Source of the DNA: Streptomyces sp. NBC_01431 | Lineage (GTDB): Bacteria; Actinomycetota; Actinomycetes; Streptomycetales; Streptomycetaceae | DNA: 64,000 nt | Assembly (NCBI RefSeq): GCF_036231355.1 | Contig: NZ_CP109496.1 | Location: 5,146,001-5,210,000 of the forward strand | Direction of reading: 5' to 3' | Shown: piece by piece, positions 32,767-40,170 of the stretch | How the letters are laid out: every line of letters begins with the position of its first letter | Position numbering within the stretch: the stretch's first letter is position 1 | The notes under the pieces: model-generated | What the model saw: the letters and a program-made list of their open reading frames with translations, nothing else | Database searches by the model: none | What the model was told of the DNA's origin: nothing | Program-made: the position numbers and the translations under genes

Positions 32767-32840
32767 TGCGCCGCCAGGGACTCGAACCCCGGACCCGCTG
32801 ATTAAGAGTCAGCTGCTCTAACCAACTGAGCTAGCGGCGC
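32767..32840 (-). tRNA. tRNA-Lys (anticodon CTT), copy 2
   Basis: The 74-nt sequence is identical to copy 1 with the same cloverleaf and anticodon CTT. Upstream sequence (promoter side) differs from copy 1 after the first few bases. Confidence 0.95.
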
Positions 32841-32913
32841 TTGCTGACAGAGAAAATACTACCTGGTCCCGCGGGGTGCTCCTGACCACCCCGGACCCGG
32901 CGGGCGCCGCTGG

Positions 32914-33672
32914 TCAGATGGCCAGGGAGAGCACCACCGGGGCAGCCCGGCGGTTGAGGGTTTCGGCTGCCGCGCGCAGGCGGTGGGCGTGTTCGATCGG
33001 CAGTGACAGGGCCAGGCAGCCGACGGCCGAGCCGGCCGTCAGCGGTACGGCCGCGCAGACCGTGCCGACCGCGTACTCCTGGAGGTCGAGCACCGGCACC
33101 GTGGCCGGCTGGCTGTCGAGCTTGGAGAACAGCACCCGCTCGTTGGTGATCGTCCGCGAGGTGAGCCGGGCGATCTTGTGGCGGGACAGGTGGTCCCGGC
33201 GGCCGTTCTGGTCCAGCTGGGTCAGCAGGCATTTGCCGACCGCGCTCGCGTGCGCCGCGGATTTGAAGTCGACCCACTCGTTCACCTTCGGCGCGCGTGG
33301 CCCGTCGGCGTACTGGGTGATCTTGACCTCGCCGTCGATGTACCGGCTGATGTAGACCGCCGCGCCCACCGAGTCGCGCAGCGACATCAGGGTGGACTGG
33401 AGCTTGGTCTCCAGGGCCTGCTGGCGGGCGGCGCCGGAGCCGAGCAGGACGCTTGAGTCGCCGATGACATAGGCGCCGTCGGCCACCTGCTCGACATAGC
33501 CCTCGCGCCGCAGCATGAGGAGCATGGACGTCAGGTGGGCCGGGGGAAGCCCGGTTTCACGGGCGATCTGGACATCGGTCACGCCCCCGCCGTGCTTGGA
33601 GATCGCCTCCAGCACACGGAGGACGTAGTGCACCGAATGGAACGGCGCGGTCGGCTCTGGCTTCAGCGCCAC
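32914..33672 (-). CDS. IclR-family transcriptional regulator
   Basis: A 252-residue protein with an N-terminal winged helix (VLRVLEAISKHGGGVTDVQI, then ARETGLPPAHLTSML) and a C-terminal IclR effector domain (AAHASAVGKCLLTQLD, DLQEYAVGTVCAAVPL). It lies upstream of, and in the same direction as, the Ehu-type importer and amidase genes, which end about 210 bp away from its start, and probably controls them. The usual effector is a small organic acid or amino acid derivative. Confidence 0.85.
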   Translation of the reverse strand: MALKPEPTAPFHSVHYVLRVLEAISKHGGGVTDVQIARETGLPPAHLTSMLLMLRREGYVEQVADGAYVIGDSSVLLGSGAARQQALETKLQSTLMSLRDSVGAAVYISRYIDGEVKITQYADGPRAPKVNEWVDFKSAAHASAVGKCLLTQLDQNGRRDHLSRHKIARLTSRTITNERVLFSKLDSQPATVPVLDLQEYAVGTVCAAVPLTAGSAVGCLALSLPIEHAHRLRAAAETLNRRAAPVVLSLAI

Positions 33673-33884
33673 GGTTTCCCCCTAGCAGGTCGAGACTGCG
33701 AAGGTGGCAGGTCTGCCGTTCCACGATAGCTGCCAAGTACCGTTTTCGGTGGGGGTGTTGACAACTTTGGTGGCGCGTATCAGTGCCCTACGCTGGGACG
33801 CGCCACCGTGGCATATGCCAGGGTCATGATCTGGGGGCGTGCGGATGGCTGGATGGTGAGGTCAGCGTCGTGCACGGCGCGTGG

Positions 33885-34799
33885 TCACGCGATTGCGCCC
33901 AGGAACTCGCGCGTCCGTTCGTGCTCCGGATCGCCGAAGATCTTCTCGGGCGGACCCGCCTCGATGACCTTGCCCGAGTCGAACATCATCACCTCGTCGG
34001 AGATGTCCCGCGCGAAGCTCATCTCGTGCGTGACGCAGAGCATGGTGATGTCGGTCGTACGGGCGATGTCGCGCAGCAGATCGAGCACCCCGGCGACCAG
34101 TTCCGGGTCGAGCGCGGAGGTCACCTCGTCCAGGAGCAGCACCTGCGGGCGCATCGCGAGGGCCCGCGCGATGGCCACCCGCTGCTGCTGACCGCCGGAC
34201 AACTGCGACGGCTTCGCGTCGCGCTTGTCGCCCAGGCCCACCAGGTCGAGCAGTTCGCGTGCCCGTACCTCGGCCTCGTCGGGGGAGAGGCCGAGCACCC
34301 GGACCGGTGCCTCGGTGATGTTGCGCAGCACGCTCATGTTGGGGAACAGGTTGAACTGCTGGAACACCATCCCGATCTTCTTCCGGGCCTCCCGGCGCTC
34401 CTTCTCGCCGGCCGGGTAGAGCCGGGTGCCGTTGACCTGGATGATCCCCGAGTCCGGCCGCTCCAGGGTCATGAGCAGCCGCAGGATCGTGGTCTTGCCG
34501 GAGCCCGACGGACCGATCAGGGTGACGTGCCGGCCCTTGCGGGCGCTGAAACAGAGGTCGTCAAGGACGGTGTTGTCGCCGAAGCGCTTGGTGACGTTCT
34601 CGAAGCGGATCAGCTCGGTGGCGGTGTTCTGCACGGGCGTCTCGATCCCGGAGTCATCGGTTGGGGTACCGCCGAGCGGGGTCTCAGCGGTTTGGGCTCC
34701 CCCGACCTGGGTCTCATCGGTCTGGGATTCGTCGGTCTCGGTCTCAGCGACCGAAGTCTCAGCGGTCTGGGCTTCGTCGGTCTGGGATTCAGCGGACAA
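33885..34799 (-). CDS. ehuA: ABC transporter ATP-binding protein, Ehu-type (ectoine/hydroxyectoine)
   Basis: An amino-acid-type ATPase. Walker A GPSGSGKTT, Q-loop MVFQQFNLFPNM, signature LSGGQQQRVAIARALAM and Walker B VLLLDEVTSALD are intact. An unusual N-terminal extension of about 55 residues rich in T-D/A-E-x-Q-T repeats precedes the core TELIRFENVTKRFG. The open frame runs from GTG 34862, inside the permease gene; TTG 34799 and GTG 34634 are other starts, and the last would remove the repeats. Last gene of the four-gene importer. The Ehu assignment rests on operon form and on binding-protein features. Confidence 0.78.
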   Translation of the reverse strand: MSAESQTDEAQTAETSVAETETDESQTDETQVGGAQTAETPLGGTPTDDSGIETPVQNTATELIRFENVTKRFGDNTVLDDLCFSARKGRHVTLIGPSGSGKTTILRLLMTLERPDSGIIQVNGTRLYPAGEKERREARKKIGMVFQQFNLFPNMSVLRNITEAPVRVLGLSPDEAEVRARELLDLVGLGDKRDAKPSQLSGGQQQRVAIARALAMRPQVLLLDEVTSALDPELVAGVLDLLRDIARTTDITMLCVTHEMSFARDISDEVMMFDSGKVIEAGPPEKIFGDPEHERTREFLGAIA

Positions 34800-35439
34800 G
34801 GCGGCGCTCCAGGGCTCGTACGAACAGCGAAGCCGGATAGGCGATGAGGATGAAGGCGACACCGACGACGGTCAGCGGCTCGGTGTACTGGAAGGTGCTG
34901 GCCCCCGCCAGGCGCGACTGCTGGAGCATTTCCAGGACGCTGATTCCGGCGAGCAGCGGAGTGTCCTTCAGCATGGAGATCACGTAATTGCCGAGCGCGG
35001 GCGCGATACGGCGGACCGCCTGCGGAAGGATCACCGCGAACCAGGTGCGGTGCGCGGGCAGGCTCAGCGCGGTCGCGGCCTCCCACTGGCCCTTGGGCAC
35101 GGCGTCGATGCCGGCGCGGTAGACCTGCGCGGTGTACGTCGAGTAGTGCAGGCCGATGGCGAGGACGCCGGTGGTCAGGGCCGAGAACTTCAAGCCCCAC
35201 TCCGGCAGCACGAAGAACAGGAAGAACAGCTGCACCAGCAGGGGCGTGGTGCGGATGAACTCCGTGATCAGGTTGACCGGCCAGCGGACGAAGCGGGTCG
35301 GGGCACGGAAGGCCAGCGCCCACACCAGGCCCAGACTGAACGAGATGAGCGAGCCGAGCGCCAGGACCTGAAGCGTGGTGAGCACGCCGTCCCAGAAGCG
35401 CGGCATGAAGTCCCAGACGGCGGACCAGTCCCAATTCAC
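34789..35439 (-). CDS. ehuD: Ehu-type ABC permease, second subunit
   Basis: A 216-residue permease of the HisM/GlnP family with about five helices. The EAA-type loop is EAATALSLPAHRTWFAVILPQA. It overlaps EhuC by 4 bp (start at 35439, EhuC stop at 35436). It pairs with EhuC in one importer for ectoine-type compatible solutes or related amino acids. Confidence 0.8.
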   Translation of the reverse strand: MNWDWSAVWDFMPRFWDGVLTTLQVLALGSLISFSLGLVWALAFRAPTRFVRWPVNLITEFIRTTPLLVQLFFLFFVLPEWGLKFSALTTGVLAIGLHYSTYTAQVYRAGIDAVPKGQWEAATALSLPAHRTWFAVILPQAVRRIAPALGNYVISMLKDTPLLAGISVLEMLQQSRLAGASTFQYTEPLTVVGVAFILIAYPASLFVRALERRLVR

Positions 35440-36098
35440 TTGGCCACCCCCAGATTCGCCTTGGTGCGGCGTTCAAGTGCCTTCATTCCGCGGGTGATCG
35501 CGAAGGCGAGGACGAAGTAGATGACGAGGGTGATCGTGTAGATCTCCGCGCTGTCCTGGGTCGCGAGCCGCACCAGGTACGCCGCGAAGGACACGTCACC
35601 CACGCCGAGCAGGGAGACCAGGGCGGTTCCCTTCAGCAGCTCGACGAGGAGGTTGCAGAACGGCGGGATCATCTCCGGCACCGCCTGCGGAAGCAGTACG
35701 AGACGCGTCCGCTGCCAGGGCGTGAGGCTCAGCGCGATGCCCGCCTCACGCTGGGCGGGGGGCACGGCGTTCAGCGCGCCGCGCACGATTTCCGCGCCGT
35801 ACGCCCCGTACGAGAGGCCGAGCGCGAGCACCGCCGCCCACATCGGGACCAGCTGCCAGCCCGCGAGCGGGGGCAGCACGAAGAACAGCCAGAACATCAG
35901 CACCAGGGCCGAGGTCCCGCGGAAGATCTCCGTGTAGGCGGCCGCGAGGAAGCGGACCAGGCGCGAGCGGTGGGTGCGGGCCAGGCCGATGCCGAAGGCG
36001 ACCGCGGCGGCGAGCGCGGCGCTGTACACGGTCAGCTGGATGGTGACCCAGATTCCCGGCAGCACCCAGTGCTGCCACAGTCCCGCCGTCATCGGCAC
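35436..36098 (-). CDS. ehuC: Ehu-type ABC permease, first subunit
   Basis: A 220-residue HisM/GlnP-family permease. The EAA loop reads EAGIALSLTPWQRTRLVLLPQA. The N-terminus and helix pattern match its partner. It overlaps the binding-protein gene by 10 bp, so expression is tightly coupled. Confidence 0.8.
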   Translation of the reverse strand: MPMTAGLWQHWVLPGIWVTIQLTVYSAALAAAVAFGIGLARTHRSRLVRFLAAAYTEIFRGTSALVLMFWLFFVLPPLAGWQLVPMWAAVLALGLSYGAYGAEIVRGALNAVPPAQREAGIALSLTPWQRTRLVLLPQAVPEMIPPFCNLLVELLKGTALVSLLGVGDVSFAAYLVRLATQDSAEIYTITLVIYFVLAFAITRGMKALERRTKANLGVAK

Positions 36099-37000
36099 AA
36101 CTCCTTGGCGGTCAGGGTGGTCATCTCGGCCTGGGTGAAGCCGAAGGGACGCAGGATGCGGAAGAGCTCGCCGCTCTGCTTCATGCGGTGGATCTCGGTG
36201 TTGAAGGCGTCGCGCAGCGGGCCGTCGGTGGGCCGGAAGGCGAAGCCGCCGCCGTCGATCTTCTTCTTGCCGTCCACGACGGCCGCGAACGGCTCGGTGG
36301 CCTCGGCCTTCGAGCTCTTCTTCACGACCTCCCGCACGGTGAGGGCGGTGCCCGCGAAGACGTCGACGCGGCCGGACTCCACGGCGTTCAGTCCCGCCAC
36401 CTGGTCCTGGAGGATGACGATGTCCTGCTCGGGGTAGCCGGCGGCGGTCGCGTAGCCGATCTCGGCGTAGCCGGTACCGGTCGCGAACCGCGCCTTGGCG
36501 CGAACCACGTCCTGGTAGGTGTGCAGGCCCTTCGGATTGCCCTTGCGGACTATGAACGCGTCCAGCATCTGGTACTCGGGGTCCGCGAAGAGGACCTGTG
36601 CGCAGCGGTCCTTGTTGATGTACATCCCGGCCGAGACGACGTCGAACTGCTGGGAGTTGAGCCCGGGGATCAGCGAGGAGAAGTCGGTGGCCACGGGCTG
36701 TACGCGGTCGATGCCGAGCCGCTTGAAGATCACCTTGGCGAGTTCGGGGGCCTCGCCGGTGAACTCGCCCTGGTCGTTCACGTACCCGTACGGGACTTCG
36801 CCCGCGATGCCCAGGCGTACGGTGCCGCGGGACTTGAGGCGGACCAGCGCGTTGCCCTCAGGCACACGTGAGCAGGCGGCGGCGCCGGTCAGGGCGACGG
36901 CGGCGGCCCCGGCGAGCAGGGTGCGCCGGGGTATGGGGGGTCTCGGTCGTGAGGTAGCTCGAGCCATGGCGGCGCGGCTACCCAGCCTCACGCGCCCCAT
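36089..37000 (-). CDS. ehuB: Ehu-type substrate-binding lipoprotein
   Basis: A 303-residue family-3 solute-binding protein. The N-terminus is RPPIPRRTLLAGAAAVALTG then AAAC, so a Tat-type (RR) signal with a lipobox is likely. The mature part has LGIAGEVPYGYVNDQGEFTG and GEAPELAKVIFKRLG, close to EhuB. The YINKDRCAQVLFADPEYQ and GTALTVREVV segments are also typical. It takes up ectoine or hydroxyectoine, or another amino acid; the family is recognised, the substrate inferred. Start at 37000 or, 33 bp in, at a second ATG. Confidence 0.78.
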   Translation of the reverse strand: MGRVRLGSRAAMARATSRPRPPIPRRTLLAGAAAVALTGAAACSRVPEGNALVRLKSRGTVRLGIAGEVPYGYVNDQGEFTGEAPELAKVIFKRLGIDRVQPVATDFSSLIPGLNSQQFDVVSAGMYINKDRCAQVLFADPEYQMLDAFIVRKGNPKGLHTYQDVVRAKARFATGTGYAEIGYATAAGYPEQDIVILQDQVAGLNAVESGRVDVFAGTALTVREVVKKSSKAEATEPFAAVVDGKKKIDGGGFAFRPTDGPLRDAFNTEIHRMKQSGELFRILRPFGFTQAEMTTLTAKELCR

Positions 37001-37036
37001 GCCCCCGACTTTGAACGCCGGGGGCGGCTGGTTCTG

Positions 37037-38434
37037 CTAGCCGCTGGTACCGGAAATCGCTGCCGCTGCCCTCAGGAGCACCTCCTCCCCGCCCCGCGCC
37101 GCGACCAGCTGTACTCCCACCGGCAGGCCGCCGCCGTCCGTGCCGGCGGGGACGGTAGCGGCCGGCTGCTGGGTCAGGTTGAAGGGGTAGGTGAAGGGGG
37201 TCCAGGACGTCCAGCGGTGCGGGGAGGTGCCGAGCGGGGTCTCGCGGCCCGCCTCGAACGCGGTGATCGGCAGCGTCGGCGTCACCAGCACGTCGTACCG
37301 CAGGTGGAAGCGGGCCATCCGCCGGCCCACCTCCTGCGCGGCCATCTGCGCGGCCAGCAGATCGAGGGCGGAGAGCCGGGCCCCGCGTGCCGCGATCTCC
37401 CGCAGGCCCGGGTCGAGCAACTCACGTTGTTGTACGGGGAGTTGGTCGACCCTCCGGGCGGCTCCCGCGTTCCACAGGGTGTGGAACGTCTCCACCGGAT
37501 CCGCGAAGTCCGGGTCCGCCTCCTCCACGTACCCGCCGAGGCCGGCGAGACGGGTCACCGCGGACCGTACCGCCGCCGCGACCTCGGCACCCACCGCCAC
37601 CTGCCCGCCGAACGAGGCGGAGTAGGCGATGCGCAGGCCCTTCACGCCGGCTGCCGCGTCCTCGGTGAGGGCCGCCGCGTACGAGCGGGCCGGGGGCGCG
37701 AGCGCGGTGGGGTCCCGCCAGTCCGCGCCGCTGAGGACGTCCAGGAGCAGTGCCGCGTCGGCCGCGTCCCGGGCGATGGGGCCCGCGTGCGACAGGGTGC
37801 CGAACGCGCTCGCCGGGTGCAGCGGCACCCGGCCGTACGTCGGCTTGAGGCCGAAGACGCCGCAGAACGACGCCGGGATGCGGATCGAGCCGCCGCCGTC
37901 CGTGCCGACCGACAGCGGCCCCGCCCCGACCGCCACCGCCACCGCGCTGCCCCCGCTGGAGCCGCCCGCGGTGCGCGTCGGGTCGTACGGGTTGCGGGTG
38001 ACCCCGGTGAGCGGGGAGTCCGTGACGCCCTTCCAGCCGAACTCGGGGGTGGTCGTCTTGCCGACGAGCACCGCGCCGTGCTCGCGCAGCCGGGCCACCG
38101 AGGGGGCGTCCTCGTTCCAACTTCCCTCTTCTGAAGTCGAGTTGGAGCCATACCGGGTTGGTCCGCCCGCCTGGAGGAGCAGGTCCTTCACCGACACCGG
38201 CACCCCGTCGAGCAGGCCGCACGGCTCTCCGGCCCGCCACCGCTCCTCGGCGGCGCGGGCCTGGGCCAGGGCCGGTTCCGTATCGACCCGTACGAACGCG
38301 TTCAGGCGGGGCTGGACCGCCTCGATCCGGGCCAGTACGGCCCGGGTCGCCTCGACCGGCGAGAAGGTGCCGGCCCGGTAACCGGCGAGAAGTTGACGTG
38401 CCGTCAGGTCGATGAGTTCGCTCGGCTCAGTCAT
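37037..38434 (-). CDS. Amidase (amidase-signature family)
   Basis: A 465-residue amidase. The catalytic triad parts are Lys in GVPVSVKDLLLQAG and Ser pairs in RTAGGSSGGSAVAVA and SVGTDGGGSIRIPASFCGVFG. Start ATG 38434 (GTG 38452 is an alternative). It lies head-to-tail with the Ehu genes, 36 bp from the binding-protein gene, and probably forms one operon with them: it may hydrolyse the amide of an imported compound. No strict link to ectoine breakdown (EutD/EutE) is seen. Confidence 0.85.
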   Translation of the reverse strand: MTEPSELIDLTARQLLAGYRAGTFSPVEATRAVLARIEAVQPRLNAFVRVDTEPALAQARAAEERWRAGEPCGLLDGVPVSVKDLLLQAGGPTRYGSNSTSEEGSWNEDAPSVARLREHGAVLVGKTTTPEFGWKGVTDSPLTGVTRNPYDPTRTAGGSSGGSAVAVAVGAGPLSVGTDGGGSIRIPASFCGVFGLKPTYGRVPLHPASAFGTLSHAGPIARDAADAALLLDVLSGADWRDPTALAPPARSYAAALTEDAAAGVKGLRIAYSASFGGQVAVGAEVAAAVRSAVTRLAGLGGYVEEADPDFADPVETFHTLWNAGAARRVDQLPVQQRELLDPGLREIAARGARLSALDLLAAQMAAQEVGRRMARFHLRYDVLVTPTLPITAFEAGRETPLGTSPHRWTSWTPFTYPFNLTQQPAATVPAGTDGGGLPVGVQLVAARGGEEVLLRAAAAISGTSG

Positions 38435-38571
38435 GACCGGTGTCGTACCCACCTTTGCGCCCGGTCACGTGGCCGCCCGGGATACGTACCGCCGGGAATA
38501 AAACGGAGAGTGCCTCCTGTTCTGTCCCGCGGAAGGGCAATGCGTACGTCATGAACTGGAGGACATGGGCC

Positions 38572-39645
38572 GTGGACGTGGATGCGATTCGTGGGGTGGC
38601 GGCCGGCAACGCGCCCGTGCCGCTGTCGGTGCTCGACCTGGTCACGGTCGGCAGTGGGTACACGGCGCACCGTGCCCTGAAGACGAGCGTGGAGATCGCG
38701 CGGCTCGCCGAGCGGCGCGGGTTCCACCGCCACTGGGTCGCCGAGCACCACTCCATGCCCGGTGTCGCCTCGTCCTCGCCCGCCGTGATCCTCGCCCACC
38801 TCGCCGCCCACACCGAGCGCATCCGGCTCGGTTCGGGCGGGGTGATGCTGCCCAACCACGCGCCGCTGGTGATCGCCGAGCAGTTCGGCACCCTGGAGGC
38901 GCTGGCCCCGGGCCGGGTCGACCTCGGGCTCGGCCGGGCGCCCGGCACGGACGGCGCGACGGCCGCGGCCCTGCGCCGCAGCGACCGGCTGAACGAGGGC
39001 GCCGACGACTTTCCGCAGCAGCTCGCCGAGCTGACGCGGTTCCTCGACGACGACTTTCCCGACGGGCACCCCTACGCCCGCATCCACGCGGTACCCGGCC
39101 CCGTGCAGGGCCCGGCCGCCCGGCCGCCGATCTGGCTGCTCGGCTCGTCCGGCTTCAGTGCCCGCCTCGCCGGCACGCTCGGGCTCCCGTTCGCCTTCGC
39201 GCACCACTTCTCGGCCGCCAACACCGTTCCGGCCCTGGACCTCTACCGCGACTCGTTCCGGCCGTCCTCGGTGCTGGCCGAGCCCTACGCGCTGATCGGC
39301 GTCTCCGCGCTGGCCGCCGACGACGAGCGCGAGGCGCGCCGCCAGACCCTGACCAACGCGCTCTCGATGGTCCGGCTGCGCACCGGGCGGCCCGGTCTCG
39401 TGCCGACGCCGGATGAGGCCGAGGCGTACCAATTCAGCGCGCTGGAGCGGGAGTTCGTGGACAGCTGGCTCGCCAACGTCATCTCCGGGACGGCCGACGA
39501 GGTGCGCACCGGCCTGGACGACCTCCAGAAGCGGACCGGTGCGGATGAGCTGATGATCACGGCCAATGCGCATGGGCCGGGGGCCCGTTTGCGCTCCTAC
39601 GAACTGATCGCCGACGCATACGCTCTGCCCAGCCTCGCCGCCTAA
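38572..39645 (+). CDS. LLM-class flavin-dependent oxidoreductase (luciferase-like)
   Basis: A 357-residue TIM-barrel monooxygenase-like protein. It begins PVPLSVLDLVTVGSGYT, then FHRHWVAEHHSMPGVAS, LGSGGVMLPNHAPLVIAEQF and the GRVDLGLGRAPGTD motif; this is the MsnO8-like group. It probably uses FMNH2 or F420. GTG 38572 follows GGAGG (38558-38562) with a 9-bp spacer and is better than ATG 38551. It is divergent from the amidase gene, with about 135 bp between. Confidence 0.85.
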   Translation: MDVDAIRGVAAGNAPVPLSVLDLVTVGSGYTAHRALKTSVEIARLAERRGFHRHWVAEHHSMPGVASSSPAVILAHLAAHTERIRLGSGGVMLPNHAPLVIAEQFGTLEALAPGRVDLGLGRAPGTDGATAAALRRSDRLNEGADDFPQQLAELTRFLDDDFPDGHPYARIHAVPGPVQGPAARPPIWLLGSSGFSARLAGTLGLPFAFAHHFSAANTVPALDLYRDSFRPSSVLAEPYALIGVSALAADDEREARRQTLTNALSMVRLRTGRPGLVPTPDEAEAYQFSALEREFVDSWLANVISGTADEVRTGLDDLQKRTGADELMITANAHGPGARLRSYELIADAYALPSLAA

Positions 39646-40050
39646 CGCCCACCCTCTGGCGGCTCTGGGGGTCAGGGTCAACCCCTTGGGGGCGCGGGGA
39701 ACTGCGCGACCTGCCCGAGATGAGCGGCAGCCGACTTGATCGGTGCGGAAGCGCTTGGTTTCCGTGGGTGGTTCGGTCGGGTGCGGGCCGGTGGGGCTTG
39801 GTCGCGCAGTTCCCCGCGCCCCTGGGTGGGCTGGGGTTGTGGGGTCGGGTGCCTGTCGCCGTGGCTGGGGGCGCAGTTCCGCGCGCGCCTGGCGGGGTTG
39901 GGGGCGAGGGGGCGTTGGTAAAAGGTGGGGCGGTTGGGGGGAGTGGTTCAGGCTTGTGGGGCGGTGCGCTTCGGCCGGGTATCGCCAGTGCGGACTGGGG
40001 ACAGGGGGCGCCGGGGGCCCCAACTCGGGGGCTGACGAGGGGTTTTCTCG
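39646..40050. repeat. GC-rich intergenic region with recurring Streptomyces-type repeats
   Basis: No gene is seen. The sequence GGGCGCGGGGAACTGCGCGA occurs at about 39691 and its reverse complement (TCGCGCAGTTCCCCGCGCCC) at about 39801; a looser copy (GGGGCGCAGTTCCGCGCGC) is near 39869. Another copy of this motif is at about 59220. The two good copies face each other and could form a large stem. Confidence 0.65.
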
Positions 40051-40054
40051 TCGA

Positions 40055-40087
40055 ATTGGTCTAGTCCTCAATTTGGTTCAGACCATT
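40055..40087. promoter_or_regulatory. Two adjacent dre-like (DasR) sites upstream of the chitinase
   Basis: ATTGGTCTAGTCCTCA (40055-40070) and TTTGGTTCAGACCATT (40072-40087) each match the DasR operator, with two to four differences; their centres are 17 bp apart. Tandem direct repeats of this type are known in Streptomyces chitinase promoters. They end 83 bp before the start codon. Confidence 0.75.
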
Positions 40088-40170
40088 GACGCGGCCGGGA
40101 TTCGATCGCTATCACTTCCCCAACCGCCCCTGCGCGCATCCCCCGCGCCCATCCCCCCCCGGAGGTCGTC

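Larger units (their letters stand above)
32702..32840. repeat. Long direct repeat, copy 2 (tRNA-Lys plus terminator block)
   Basis: This block matches 21641-21779 (one difference). About 150 bp before it (32549-32701) there is no supported gene; short open frames there run into the tRNA and are not real. Confidence 0.92.

Noticed and set aside
32583..32801. 72-residue plus-strand ORF
   Set aside because: Most of it is terminator and antisense tRNA, identical to the tail at 21740; it is not a gene.
21706..32840. The 11-kb interval as a classic tRNA-integrated element
   Set aside because: No integrase, Rep or excisionase is present, and most genes inside (LPMO, NlpC, SPFH, MFS) look like core Streptomyces genes. 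Both tRNAs are complete with matching 3' flanks, unlike simple att duplication.
33758..33786. TTGACA promoter before the IclR/Ehu region
   Set aside because: The -35 like TTGACA at 33758 has no good -10 at 17-18 bp and points away from the genes on the minus strand.
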